Source: Anthoceros angustus (Eukaryota; Streptophyta; Anthocerotopsida; Anthocerotales; Anthocerotaceae). From it: a stretch of 64,000 nt of DNA. Position 1 is the first letter of the stretch. Each line of letters starts with the position of its first letter. Position numbers and translations under genes: made by a program. The stretch spans positions 1,046,856-1,110,855 of the forward strand of contig MU008176.1 in assembly GCA_010909165.1 (NCBI GenBank). The letters run 5' to 3'. Below are positions 48,251 to 60,237 of the stretch, piece by piece. The notes below the pieces were generated by a model. It ran no database searches. It saw only the letters and a list, made by a program, of their open reading frames with translations, and had not been told where the DNA came from.

Positions 48251-49010
48251 CACCGATGGCCAGCCGCGCGCACAATCCGTGTCGTTGTAGGAAGAGTCGT
48301 TCCCAAAGGAATAGCGAGCTCCGTTTACGGCGTTGAGGCGATTCTCGTCTTACTGCGTCCGTTCGGTTCCAACGCACACACTCCTCGATTCACGTCTAAC
48401 TACTCGCGACAAACACGCGCGGGCCGGTATGGCCAAGCGTTTAAGGACCCGTTCGCGTCCGTATCGTTCACGTTAAATCACTCACACACCTCGTCCGTTC
48501 CTCTCTCCTCACACACTTATCGGTCTTAGGGAAAGGCGCGGGTTACGATCCGGACCTCCTCCGTCGTTCAGGGCCTCTCCGTCCGGGCTCTGCCGCCCTC
48601 CGAGTCCCTCCGGCTCACGTTCGGTCCGTTCGGCGCGGGCGCGGCTGCAGGCGAGCACGGGTCCCCGATCACCCTCCCACACACCACAACACGTTAGGTC
48701 CGTCACGGGACCACGATCAATCTCCGGGCGCCGTGCACCTTTCGGTGACTCGGGACTCACGTTAGCAAGAAGACACACAAAGGTGCGCAGAGCAGCATCA
48801 ACACCAAGAGAAAGATGATTTATTGAGGCGGTGACCCTCTTATACTACGCCCGGTCGGCGTCTTTATTACCCCTATTACGGTGATCGGTATGCCCTAATC
48901 GGCCGCCTACCATCCTATTCCTCCCCTATCTCCTTCGCGGCGGTGGTGGGAAGGTCCGGGTTCCGCCTTGGGATTGGTGGTCCAATCTCCCGTCGGCGAT
49001 TGCGGCGCGC
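48251..49010 (-). other. Possible LTR-like segment
   Basis: Read on the minus strand, 49,000-48,700 has a TATA-like gtataagagggtcacc followed about 20 bp later by aataaatcatc (a poly(A)-signal-like run), then a GC-rich leader. This is LTR-like, but no partner LTR or primer site was matched. 48,251-48,700 is GC-rich with no gene seen. Confidence 0.3.
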
Positions 49011-52000
49011 AATCGGATGATCGCGGTAGACCCCTCCTCTCCGGAATCACAGCCGGGTTGGGCTCGGCGTGATGCGGCGACCGCCGTTACCACGTCATCC
49101 TCCCAGCCTCCCGTGGGTCCCCTCGGTGGGGCCACCGTCTATCCTCCCCTAAGCGTAAGTCGAAGGGGCTCCTCCTTCTTGCGAGTCCGGACCTCGAGGT
49201 CGGTCTCGACTCGGTCACGAACTCCGAGTCAGGCTTATTTCTGAGTCCGGTGGGTCGGCCTCGTCTCTGAGGTTCGGACCTCGGGGTCCGAACTTGTCTG
49301 GTCCGGTCCCCAAGCTCCGGACCCCTTATCTGTGGACCTCGTACTGCTAGGTCCTCCTCCCTACCCCCCGACCCTTGTCTTGGGTCGGGTTGGCTCCCTC
49401 CTTCTGCACCCCTTTCAGGCCCGTCACCTCCCTTCTCCTGAGCGGGTTGCGGTGAACTTACCCTGGGGTCCGTTGCGTCTCGCTCCTCTTGGGGCTCTTC
49501 TCCCCTGCCGTCGTCTCCAAACAGGGCCCCTAGAGTCCTGTCTTTGTCCCATGCCCTTCTTCCCCTCAAGGCCTTCCGGGGTCCGTCTATTTGGCGGGGA
49601 GGCCTCTCCTGGGGCTCGGCGTGGTAATAGGCAAAGTCGAATCCACTTGTTGGATTGCCTCTTCCACGTGTGCGGGCACCGATACTCCCTTCGCCATAGG
49701 TGCTCAGGTCTTTGCCGCTTGTTGGACCACCTCCCCGGGTTTGATAGGCGGGCAGGCTGCTTCTTGGTGCAAAGGCGCCTCGGTCACCTCCATGGCATTT
49801 GTTGCTCCACTGCTCCAACTCCCTTGCTTCCGTTCGCTGCGACTTACCAGCCATAGCGGCGTTCCCCTTCGCCTTCCTCAATGGACCAGCGGCTTCTTAT
49901 GCCTTCCGGTGCTCTCTCTCTTGTCCATTACATTAACTCCGCCATCTCCCTCTCAGACGGTCGGGCAACTGCGGTGCGGGCTTCGCCAGGCCCTTCTCCA
50001 TCTCGGCGGCGTCCTGCTCCTGTTCCATCGCGTCTCGCTCCTCTTGAGGCGGGCGCTCTATTTCCGTTCGCGTTCGCGACCATGTCCTGAGACTACCATT
50101 CCTCTCAATGGTAGTTTGAAGACTCAAAGTCTCCTTGCGGTCTTCCATCTCACCCATTTCTTTGCTCCACCTCCGGGCTGAGTCGGAGATCCTCCATCTC
50201 CTTGTCGCGAACTTCACAGGCTGGGCGGTCGCGCTTGCTCCGCCACCTCCTGCTCCATCTTGAGGCGGGCGCTCTATCTCCGCTCGAAGTCTTGGATTCT
50301 CGTTGAGAACCCCTTGCTCCCAGCGTCTTGGGTTGTAACTCCAAGGTGTCCTTCTTGTCCTCCGCTCCTGCCGCCTCCCTTCTACCTCCTGCAGTGCGCC
50401 ACAGGGTCCCCGATTTCCGGGTCTTGGCCTCAGTGTTTCTGCGGCTCGTCGTGCTTGCTCTTGCCGCTGCTCGGCCTTGATTGGCGTGGCCGGCCTCCCT
50501 CCACGGTTCGATCACGCGATAGTGATCGCGATCGCTGCGTGGCCCCGCCTCCTTGGCCACCTTCACAGCCTCTCGGCTTGGCTCTGGTCTGGTCGGCGCC
50601 TCCGCGGTCCGCGCCCGCTCTGCGCCCCCTCTTCGCCTCCTGTTCGCTACCCCTCACTGCGAGGTCCTCGGCCCGCTTGGCCTCCTTAGCTGCTTGTGCT
50701 CCTCCGGTGAAGGAATTTAGTCCGGTCCTTGCGGATGGACGGACTTCCCCTCTCGGCCTCCGGCGTTTCCCTTCCTCAATCGGCCGAGGCTTGACCTTCC
50801 TTCTGCCTCCTGGGCCCCTCCAGCTCACGGAGGAGTACCATGCGCCTCGGGTGGCTTCTACCTCCACAGGTCTTCTCGGCCATCCCGAGACCCCAAATCC
50901 ACCAGTGGCAGGACCCGCCGTGTTTCTTCCACGGCCGAGTGAGGCTCCCACAAAGTCCGTGGCGGAGCCGGCATTTCCATCGCCGAGGACCTCCATACCC
51001 GCTGTCGGGAGTAAGTCGGTGGGTTCTCCGGACCTAATCGGGACCCTTAGGTCACGAGTCTTTGACTCGGGCTTCACCCTCCTTGGCCCTTTTGGCGCGA
51101 GCTCCTTCTCCGCCCTTTTCTCCAGGGCTCGGAGGAGGTGAGGTCGGGGCAAGCCCTTTGCCCCTTCACAGTCGGCAGGCCGGCTCAGTGCAGGCTGTGT
51201 CCTCCACTCCTGGCGGCGTCCCTTTACGCCCTCCTTCGCTTCCTCCGCTTCTTGCCACTCAGGTAGGCGGGGGTAAAGTCTTGGCACCGTCGAGGTGCAG
51301 CGTTGGTAAGTGGTCTTGCGTCTCTTGGTTCCCTCACAGTCGGCGGGGCTCCTGGTGTGGTTGTGGTGGTGGCGGGGCTATTGGGTCGGGCCGCCTTCTG
51401 TTTGGTGCTCGGTTGGGGCACGGGAGGAGGCGGGATTTCCTTCCATACTTCCACAGGTGGTGAGGGGTCCGTTCACGTATAGTCGAATTCCCTCGATCGT
51501 CCTCCTCCGGGTCCGTTTGGCCTTGAGTCGGCCTCCCCTCGGGCGCCCTTGCCGCTCCACTTCGGCGGGGCCTCGGTCCTTTCGGGCGCCGCTCAAGCTC
51601 TCCCTCCTTGAGGCTCGAAATGTCCCCATACATGGATCGGTATGGGGCGGCCCAGTGCGAGGCTTCTCGGTCTGAGCTTGCGGGCCTCGCTAAGGCGAAG
51701 ATAATCCTTCCCAGTCCGCCCTCTTCCCATTGCGGCGCATGCGAGAATACCAGCAGTTATCACCAAGGTGATCCACCTTGGTGGCGAGTTCAATGGACAA
51801 TGATCCGGCTACCGCCCTTACTCGGATCCGGCGGGTGGGGATATCCGTTGGTGGTCCTCTGCGTCGAGCCTCGGCCGCCGCGGCATTGCGGCCCTATCTT
51901 CCCTTCGCCTTGAGGGGCTCGGCACCACTCCCCTTCTTCCTCCTTTGGGCGGTTGTAGGCCGCCTCGGGACCTCAAGGTCCATCGCCTTGGGTCCTCCGG

Positions 52001-54018
52001 AGGTTCTTGGACCGCACCTCCTTGTTGACCGCCACAAGATCTTCCGGCGAACTCCGGACGGTGGCCTGTCGAGCGTCGGACCATGGAGCGCATCCGGTGC
52101 CACTCCTCACTAATTCTCCCGCTTCCTCCGGCCGGGGCCCAAAGTCCGGATAGCGCGGGTCACAATGTTGCGCTCCACGAGGTTCCATGGCTCCCAAACT
52201 TCCGAGCTTTTGGGTGCCATCGCCTTCTCTCCCTTTGTTCTGTGCGGCGGAGTTCCGGCACGATCGCCCTCCTCGCGCGTTCGCTCTCCAGCGGCGGTGA
52301 ACTACGCTCGAAGGTCTTGGGCGCTCAAGAGATAAGCGCCCGAGCGGGTTGCGGGCGCAGAGGCTGCGGTGTCTGTGCCGGTTGACCTTCCCCTTGGCGC
52401 CTTGGGAGTAACGGCGGGGCGCCTCTTCCTGTCCGTAGCGCGAGGAGTGCATGGCTTATTCTCGACCTTACGCCTCCCTTGCTGCGGCCTTCGCGCGCGT
52501 ACTCGTTCGCCGCGCGCGATCCAGCGGGCGTGAATACCGCTATAACGGCCCTGGCGAAACTCACGGTCCTCGGTGCATGCCGACCTCCACTCGGGGCCGT
52601 CCCGTGGCGCCGCTAGTCCGTCCTCACGGCTCAACTTCTAAGTTACTTTCCGGGCGTACTTATCACCTTGGACTGGGTAGTCGGACTTATCCGTAGTGGC
52701 GCTGCCATAGTAGGTCGGTCGTTGCATTCCGTGATCCGGAGTATACTCCGGTCGATGCTGCTATCATACTTATTCCTCCTTTTCCGCCTTATTTTATCCT
52801 TCGCTCCTACAAAAAACAAAACCCTACTTATTTCTAACCCCAAGGGAAGTCGTAGTCCACATACTCCCCTTCTCACTGTTGGTCTCTCCGCCAACACTAA
52901 GCGTGATACTTTTTCACCGCCACCGTTCACCCGAGTGGGCGGCAATTCACCATCAATGCCGAGCGGAGCGGACCCATTGGCGTATACAACCATGGTAAGG
53001 TCCCATCCATCGAGGTGGAGTTTACGGAAGTGCATATGTCGGTACATCGTAAAGGGGCGGATCTCCCTCCTTCACATACTCCCGATTCGGGCACATGCCG
53101 GCTTGCGTTGATTACATACCCGGTGGCGGGTGCCATTTGCATTTCTCGGGGTAAGGCGATGGAGCGGGTGGTGGGGATTGGTGAGCGCACAGGGTATGTT
53201 GGTACTCCGGCGCACAGAGCACACCTTCCATTGCCTCTCGGTAAGACTTTGGCCTCCCACTGATTTTCAAGGCGGACGGACCGAAATGCACCATGACTCT
53301 ATTTGGCGGTCTGCCCAGTGGCGCAGCAATTCTTCACACGCTATCTCGACTTGGGTGGTACGTTCCTCGATTGCCTTCCCATTTAGCTAAAGCTTAAGCA
53401 CCTCCCGTAAAGAGGCGTGTCTCTGACCTCAACCGTGGGATGTCGTAGGTACTCATGTGGTGACCCCACCCCACGCTTATGGGGACGTCCGCGACGTCGT
53501 GGCCGGTCTGAAGTGTAACCTTTCGAGTGCGGTGGCGGCCTCTGCGCGTCCTCCTCCTGCCGAGGCCGGGTTACATCCCGGTGAGGAATCACGATTGCTT
53601 GCCAAAGACTCTCGCCGCCACGCCCGTTGGGCTCCGATTTCCACAGTTTCCTCCCCCGGGGCTTCGACGTCGGCATCCAGGCCCGGTGGTGTAATTGCCT
53701 CAAGGCGCTCACAGGCGGGCCGGTCTCCGGGTTCCCCTTCCACGGTCGTGTCCTCTCGGCCCGCCATTTTTATTGGGGCCAACCCCTGCCTCCGTGATTC
53801 GTGCCATTCGGCACGATCCATGTGTGTTGCGATCGGATGTTTCTCGGCAGATGGCCAGGAGTCGGGCCCCGGCCGGAGTGGCGTCATGCCGTCGTGTTGT
53901 CAGAACTGGTGAGAATCGTTCTCTTCTGGTGGGTCCCTCCATGCTCTTTCCACAGCCGATCGTGCGAAGGCCGGACCTGGATCCTCGGGAGTTCTCCTCC
54001 GGGATGCGCCGATGGCTG
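49011..54018 (-). mobile_element. Degenerate LTR-retroelement interior, minus strand
   Basis: Extends away from the primer-binding site at 54,019-54,030. Minus-strand frames are Arg/Glu/Gly-rich and broken. Fragments resemble the gag-like units at 31-33 kb: near 51,590-51,790 FRASRRESLSGARKDRG and HVWGHFEPQG, near 51,973-52,100 VNKEVRSKNLRR. Long frames on either strand between 49.0 and 51.3 kb reflect GC-rich composition. No reverse transcriptase or integrase motif could be read, so this is a damaged or non-autonomous element. Confidence 0.45.
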
Positions 54019-54030
54019 GCTCTGATACCA
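54019..54030 (-). other. LTR-retroelement primer-binding site
   Basis: On the minus strand the sequence reads TGGTATCAGAGC, the standard plant LTR-retrotransposon primer site complementary to the 3' end of initiator tRNA-Met. It follows a putative LTR end (ggtcgtaaca, complement of tgttacgacc at 54,035) after a 4-nt spacer. This fixes the element's orientation (minus) and the inner edge of its 5' LTR. Confidence 0.85.
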
Positions 54031-54034
54031 CAGA

Positions 54035-54360
54035 TGTTACGACCAGTCCAGGGATTTGCTGCAGAATTTCGGGGACGGGCTTTCCGTCCTGGTTTCGCTA
54101 TTTGTACAGGATGCGTGCGCGTCCAAGAAGGTCGCGCGTGCCTACTCCACCTACCTTACCTACCCGTGTCTTGGGAGGTGCGGTAGGTATTTGTTACCTA
54201 CGTAATTCAGGTTTTTCCTAGTCCTAACTACAGTTACGATAATCTACCCTATATATGGTTTATATCTAGGTAGCTACCTCTAGTTACGTTTTATAAAATG
54301 CAGCTGCTACGGATGCCCCCGTCTATCTTCCCGTATCGCGAGGGTTTTTACGTGGAATGG
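54035..54360 (-). mobile_element. Probable 5' LTR of the minus-strand element
   Basis: The inner end is TG/CA-like (tgttacgacc on the plus strand at 54,035). On the minus strand a TATA-like ccatatatagggt lies at 54,245-54,257, and tacctaccgc-type repeats follow. The outer edge was not located, so the end coordinate is approximate. No matching 3' LTR was recognised in the window. Confidence 0.5.
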
Positions 54361-56836
54361 GTGTGGACATTTGTGGAGCATCTCGCCTCTTGGTGGTAAA
54401 TTTGGGATGGTGTGGGGTGGCAATCATGTTGTTCCAAGTCCTTCCCTCTCCGCCTGCCACGCACTCTTCTCATGCTCCAGCTCCTACAATTGCTGATCTT
54501 GAGCTCCCAACTCCGCGCGCTTCTCCTCCAAATTGTACCGGGTTCTTCGCAATTCCTCTTCCATGTCCCGGATCTTGATGCCTTGGGTAGCCATCACCTG
54601 CTCTTGTGCGTCCATTTGTTGGGTCGCCACCTTCTCCCTTCCTAGGGCCTCTGTTTTGCTCTTTCTCTCCCGCTCTAGCTGGGCAAAATGCTCTTCCTTA
54701 CGCCTCCCTCCGAATCTGTTGGGTGGTTGCACGAATGGCTCTCTCCTCGATGCAGCTGACAACCTCCCCTCTAGGACCTTCTCAGCTCTCCTGGTCCACG
54801 AGATCCCAGCTGGAGCTTCTCCTGACCTTCTCCAAACAGCTGCCTTCTCGTCGGACTCCATGGCTGCAATTGCCATTTAGTCCACTGCTCTCCTCTCCGT
54901 CATTTCTTGGGCTTTGACTTCCTCGACATGCCCACAAGGAGGCTGCTAGTTCCTAGCCTCCTTCAAATCCACTGGTGGGTGCCTCACAAGCACTCGGCAA
55001 TTCTCTAGGGGCCCCAAATTACGCACTTTGTTGGCCTCTTCTTCCGGAAATCTCAGCTCCCTTGCACCTACTTGCCGCGCCACAGCGGCGTGCAGGTCCC
55101 CTCATGGTTGCCCCATCCGCCCTTCCTCCAAGCGCGGGTAGTGGCGGCCCTAGCAGCGCCCATGATGCTTCGCCGCTCCTTCCCCTTCCCTACATGGTAA
55201 TTCTTGCCCTACCGGCGTAGGGTGCTTGCCTACCGCACTAGGCTGCTCCCCTCTGCATGGTAGTCACTTACCTACCGTAGTGGGGCGCCACCACGGTAGT
55301 CTCGCCCTTGGGTAGGTTGCCTCCCTACCGGGGTAGGCTGCTGGGGTGCCTCTCCCCTAGGCACAAACGAGATGGTGGGGACTCCCCCCACCCTTGGGGC
55401 CATCACCCCTCCTGTGGTAGTCCTCCGCTCATAGACTACCATTCGGCCTTCCTCGGCCGGTTCCTGTTCCTCTCCTCCTCCTTGCTCTTGTGGGGGAAAA
55501 GCTTCCCACTCCGGCAACCTTGTTGCCTCTACATCCTCCGCCCTTGGCCCTGGCATGCTTGTGGAGGTCTAACCTCCCACGGTCTTCCTCGATGCAAAAG
55601 GCAAAGGCCTTTCCAAGCTTGGCTGGAGATGAATTATCTCCGAAGGATGCCAAGCATCTTCCAACTCCTTGCTTGTGAGAAGTCCCTCCATTTCCCACAA
55701 ATTGAAATTATTTAAGGGTTATGTAGACCAATTGCACTAAAACAATTACATATTAAAGAAGATTGTTCTTATCAAGAAAATATACATTGAACTAATTAAA
55801 ACGAAAGGTAAGTTAGTTTTAAACACTGCCTAGAGGTGTGCCTTTTGGCTAGAGGCACAACTCTTAACAAACAGGTATGTCTGTTTATATCTATACATAT
55901 AGCTTATCTACTAATGACTTATCACTAAATTATAAGCTATGTAAAACCTCTAAAACCCTAGGGAGCCGTCGGCACATATCTCCTTCTACACAAATGCACC
56001 AAATAGGTGCTAAGGTAGCAGGGCCTTGGCCCTTCCTCATCCACCGAATTTGGCTTGAGGAGCTTCTCCCGGTGGTGGATGTAGGCCTCATACATGATGG
56101 TGCCCCAATCTGGCTTGGCTCCTCTCGAAATCTTCCACAAAAATTGCAGGAAGTTGGTGCTGAAATAGGAAGTCCTTTGGTAATTTACCAACCCCAGCAC
56201 AATCTTCGCAAAGAGCCTCCACTTCAGCTCTTTGATGCTATCTGTTTTCCAGCCATTCTTGGCATGGGCCTTCACTCCTCCGTCCATCATGTCGAGGAGC
56301 TCCTGCGGAATTTCGGAGAGGGCCGTCCTCTTTCCTCCATTCGTCCTCTCGAGGAGAGCAATTCCAGAGCTCTCCTCCTCCGGTCTCCCATACACCTGTC
56401 GAATGCTCCTTACGGTCCAGCAGCGAGGATCCGTTCGAGCATTCCTCTCCGGTAATGCGGCAAGGGCTGCCTCTGATTGATGGAGATTGATGAAGCACTC
56501 TAATCAACTCCAAATTGGTGTAGGCCCATTGGCGGCCATACACCATCAATTGGATGTTATCCTCCTCTGCCCATTGCCGAAAATCAACCAAATCGCGGAG
56601 GTTAAGCTGCCCTGCAAAACAAGTGGATTGGGGCATCTCGACTTCACCCCCTCCTGGCGGCGCAACCTCCGCTGCTGCCTTCTTTCCTTTCCCACTTCGC
56701 GAGGAGGAGCCCTTGACAGGCGGTTCCTTCCCTTTGCCCTTTCCTGCTGGTGATGGACAAACACAGCTCTCTCCAATTGCTCGTAGTAGACATCAGGTGG
56801 CAAGTGCTGGTGGTGTACAAGCGCAAGGGTCACCAA
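54360..56836 (-). mobile_element. Second degenerate retroelement gag-like region
   Basis: Minus-strand frames in order are: basic LRRQEGVKSRCPNPLVLQG (56,546-56,836); QLNLRDLVDFRQWAEEDNIQ (near 56,560); KWRLFAKIVLGLVNYQ and FLQFLWKISRGAKPDWGTIM (55,958-56,395), which parallel FLRALQRGKRADWGRIIF at 32.9 kb; then a coiled-coil segment KSKTEALGREKVATQQMDAQ and RDMEEELRRTRYNLEEKRAE (54,484-54,876). A domain followed by a coiled coil fits an ORF1/gag product. 55,190-55,440 carries tandem taccgcggtaggct-like repeats. Frames are interrupted. Confidence 0.5.
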
Positions 56837-57211
56837 TTGCTGGTAGTAGACCCACAGTGTGGCGATCTTTGGACATCCATAGCGGTCTCAATTACTGTCA
56901 CAGGGGACCGGGTCTTGAGCAGTAAGTCCGGAGCGGACAACGAAGATTTGTTCAAGCTCAACCTGAACAAGGGTTGAGTGAAGAAAGAACCAAATGCGTT
57001 CACAAGGTCACACTACGAGCATCTCAAAAGACAAGCTTCAGAGCACAATGAGAATTTATGTGCTGCAAAAGTCAAATATACATGCCCTATCACAACTAGA
57101 GAAGAAGCCTGACTGCTGCAACCCGGCTATTGTTGCCAATCAATTGAAGACTATTGTCACTAAGTTTCTCTTGGGAATGGGTCCTTATTCTACCATGTTC
57201 CCTTTGCGCAG
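56837..57211 (+). other. Possible upstream exons of the 57.2-kb gene
   Basis: Plus-strand frames such as SKSGADNEDLFKLNLNKG (56,920-56,977) and ALSQLEKKPDCCNPAIVANQ (57,085-57,145) have coding-like composition, but a consistent splice path to the exon at 57,212 was not found; the direct joint would leave a 31-nt intron, which is too short. Confidence 0.3.
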
Positions 57212-57628
57212 AGGAGCTGGAGTCTTGGTTTGAAAATTTACAAGTCTGGAAACTTGGGAATAAATGGCGTATTCAAGAGTTTGCAAATGGCAGCATAGAT
57301 CCATGGGGCTCAAATGCTGTGCACGGAGCTCTGTCCAAAGTCTTTATGGGCGCAAGGTATAATGCCCAGGAGCCTATTACAATTACTTTGGGGCAAGTTG
57401 GGTTCTTCCTATACGTGGTAAGCGAAACATCCATGAATTAATCTCATATATTATATCTAATTATATAATTCTGACTAGGTACTTAAACTCTTGCAGTTGG
57501 AATATGCAATGGATGGAAAAGTAATGGAAGCTCCTAGGATGCATGAGCATCTCTTGGGCATGAAGAACATGGAAACTAGGATTATTGGAGCACGGGCCCG
57601 AATGAGAAGGATCGAAGTCCTCATTTAA
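57212..57628 (+). CDS. 3' exons of an unidentified gene
   Basis: Two exons join in phase: 57,212-57,417 (donor gtg|gtaagc) and 57,497-57,628 (acceptor cttgcag), ending in taa. The readable product includes EELESWFENLQVWKLGNKWR, DPWGSNAVHGALSKVFMGAR, QEPITITLGQVGFFLYV, then LEYAMDGKVMEAPRMHEHLL and RIIGARARMRRIEVLI. It has no recognised domain, membrane span or signal. The 5' part is unresolved. The clean open frame and good splice sites argue that it is a gene rather than debris. It may be lineage-specific, or a domesticated retroelement product given the neighbouring gag-like DNA. Confidence 0.5.
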
Positions 57629-58535
57629 TTTTCATCTCATTTAGTTCTTAGTGGTTTAGGAGATTTTTGAGGATGCTTGTTTGTAACTATATCATAGTTA
57701 CAAAAACGCGGATCCTTACATTCTCTTGCTACTTATGGCTGTCTCTTCCCCATTTTGTGGTCTTCTTTGCGGAGAAGATTGCTAGGTTTTATACTAGCAC
57801 TGGGTGTTTCTTATTAGGCATTTGAGGTGGAGTACACTTTTATTCCTTTATGCATATAGATTTCTCTAATATTTTTCAAAAATATTTTTGATATAATAAT
57901 ATGGTATAGATAAGTAATATTTTAATGTCTAATTAATTTTTTATTTAATATTCTGTTTTAATAATATAGTATCTAATGAATATATTAAAATTATTTATTT
58001 TATAGGAACAATTTATTGAATAAGAATAGACACTACATTGAAATGTATATAACTTCAATATCTCATCATTATACAAATAATGTACTTTCATAAGGGACTA
58101 CGTGTGGTCTCCCAACGTCTTTGAACCTAGATGTACTCCATGTATATTCTTGTAGATTATAAATATGTATGTATAATTTATAAAATGAATGTATTCACCA
58201 TGAAGAATCGATAGTAGAAGATACTACATTTTCTACACATGCTTTCTATACAAGCTACTTTGATTCAACATGAATTTTTTTCTTAAAACATGAATATGTC
58301 ATGTACTTTCTACATGTAAACTATGTGATCCTCCTAAATGTTTGAAACTACATAGAATTTACATATACATATATTCAATCATTTTAATATATAAATAAAA
58401 AATACACATTGAAACCACAAAGCAAGCATAGGAGTTGATAATGAATGAACTTAATGTATAATCCACATAACAAAATGGTACCATAGTTTTCAAGTTGATT
58501 AGATGTGAAAACTTTGCCCAAAGTCAATCAATCAT
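57629..58535. other. AT-rich spacer
   Basis: No gene or clear repeat structure seen. 57,830-58,500 is strongly AT-rich with short A/T runs. Confidence 0.5.
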
Positions 58536-58850
58536 CTCATGCATTTTCAACACAGAATTCGTGCGAACCTCCGAACTGTCAGAATCCACACAAAAACCCT
58601 AAAGGGCTGGATCCCGTGCATTTTTCACGCAGAATTTATGTGAACCTCCAAACTGTCACAATCCACATGGAAACCCTTGGGAGCGCGATCTTATGTGTTT
58701 TCAATATAGGATTCGTGTGAATTTCCAAATTATCATAATCCATATAAAAACTCTAAGGGGTGGGATCGTGTACATTTTCAACGTAGAATTCGTACGAATT
58801 TCCGAACTTCTAGAATCCATACGGAAACCTTAGAAGCAGAATTTCAAGGT
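58536..58850. repeat. 77-bp tandem repeat, four units
   Basis: Units start near 58,540, 58,617, 58,694 and 58,771. Each has tgcattttcaacacagaatt, then cgtgcgaacctccgaactgt and agaatccacac-like blocks. The 77-bp spacing is constant while units differ at 15-25 positions, so it is an old array. It lies within the AT-rich element that shares the C-tract block with 38.27 kb. Confidence 0.85.
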
Positions 58851-58984
58851 TGATTAAACATGGAACTCCAGTAAAAAATTATCAAACATTTCGCACATAG
58901 AACCTGCACGTACCTCCGAAGTGATGGATTCTATATGGAAATCGTACTGAATCTGGGGGGGGTAAAATTTGTGATGATTCCGTA

Positions 58985-59111
58985 CCTTGGCCCTGAAGGT
59001 AGGAGTATCTCTTAGTTCATCATCGATGCGGGCAGCTCGATCTTGCACAGCCTTGGCCTGCCGCTTCAAATTGCAAGCTTCCTTAAACAATGAGTGCTCC
59101 CTAGGAGCCAT
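58985..59111 (-). CDS. Possible first exon of a small gene, or gene fragment
   Basis: Minus-strand frame from ATG 59,111: MAPREHSLFKEACNLKRQAK, then AVQDRAARIDDELRDTPTFR, ending at a good donor (gccaag|gtacgg). Composition is helical and charged, with no known domain. Directly downstream (lower coordinates) is the AT-rich repeat, so the rest of the gene may be lost, displaced or beyond a repeat-filled intron. Upstream (59,130-59,220) is a purine-rich leader. Confidence 0.35.
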
Positions 59112-59259
59112 GGCAACAAGTAGCAGGCAGCTCAAGCGGACACGAAGCGAGGAGGAGGAGGGGGAGGAAGCGAGAAGCGAGGATCGGAGGAAGGGAGAGA
59201 GAGGTGGGACGCATCAATGTCCGAACCGTGGGCACAATTGTCAATGGGTAAAGTGAGCT

Positions 59260-60228
59260 GATTTAGACTTACCCGAAGTTAAGTTTTATGGTTAAAATAA
59301 AAAGTTAAAAGTTAAAATAGATCATAATAATAATTATGATAATGATAATAATAATAATAATAAATACTGTAAGATAAGAAGTGTGATAAAATACATAAAA
59401 GTAAATCATTCAAAATTCATATTCACACCATTCGTACTCTATCACAAGATAGCCAAATGTACTTTGCCATATGGCACAAAAGTGTGGCACCAAAGCATGC
59501 TTGCACCCATCTAAGGACCGGCCAATTTCGAAGCCGTTAAGAATGCCCGAAAGAGTATGGAGGAAGTACCTGTAAAGACTTTAAAGCTGACCCACCTACT
59601 CTTTTCTAATTGCACAATTGCCCTAGGACTGCAAATAACCACACATCAAGTTAGTAATTGTTGCCTACTTAAGGAATTGAATACATCTGACAAATTTTAA
59701 TCTTAAACATAATACCATTATTGTAGTTACTATATATAATTTTTAATTTTATTTGATTTTATTTCTATTTATTAATATATTATGAAAAAAATGTTATTTA
59801 TGCAATGGATACGGTATGATAATTACTTTAAGAAACTGAGGCATATTTTAGTATGTATCTTAAAAGAAGGGGGTGCATAGAGTTCTTGGGTTAGAATATT
59901 TTCAATTTAAGAAAAGCTCAGCGAATATTTGTAAATAGAGCTGACATTAAAGGTGTCGGTGCAATAGATGTTTGGTAATTACTTTAAGAGTCTAAGGCAT
60001 ATTTAAGAAATTGCGAGAAAAAAAGGCATATTTAAGTTTGTATCTTAAAGAGAGGACGATATGAGGGCTACATACATCTAGTTCTTAGGTTAGAAGATTT
60101 TAAATAGGAAGAGCCCAATGAGTATACATAGCTAGGGGCGACATTAGAGGTATTGGTGCAATCCATGGTGAAGACTACATAGAGGTCTTGGGGGTTAGAA
60201 ACTTGTTAGTTTGGAGTTGCTCAATGAG
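59260..60228. repeat. AT-rich upstream DNA with promoter-like repeats
   Basis: It holds a short (aat)n microsatellite (59,340-59,364) and three diverged copies of a module with ttcttgggttagaa, then a caatgagtataaatag-like block, then ggcgacattagaggt. The blocks centre at about 59,925-59,950, 60,116-60,150 and 60,220-60,250. Confidence 0.5.
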
Positions 60229-60237
60229 TATAAATAG
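60229..60237 (+). promoter_or_regulatory. TATA box candidate of the membrane-protein gene
   Basis: TATAAATAG at 60,229-60,237 lies about 240 bp before the ATG at 60,478. It sits in the last of three related upstream modules. The earlier modules carry weaker versions (tatacatag; gtaaatag). Confidence 0.5.

Noticed and set aside
49087-51290. Frames of 264-293 codons on both strands as genes
   Set aside because: They are GC-rich, overlap on both strands, are low in complexity (Arg/Pro/Gly/Ser) and lack domains. They lie inside the retroelement interior.
57181-57211. 31-nt intron joining 57,180 to 57,212
   Set aside because: The frame would fit, but the intron is below any plausible spliceosomal size; the true upstream exon is unresolved.
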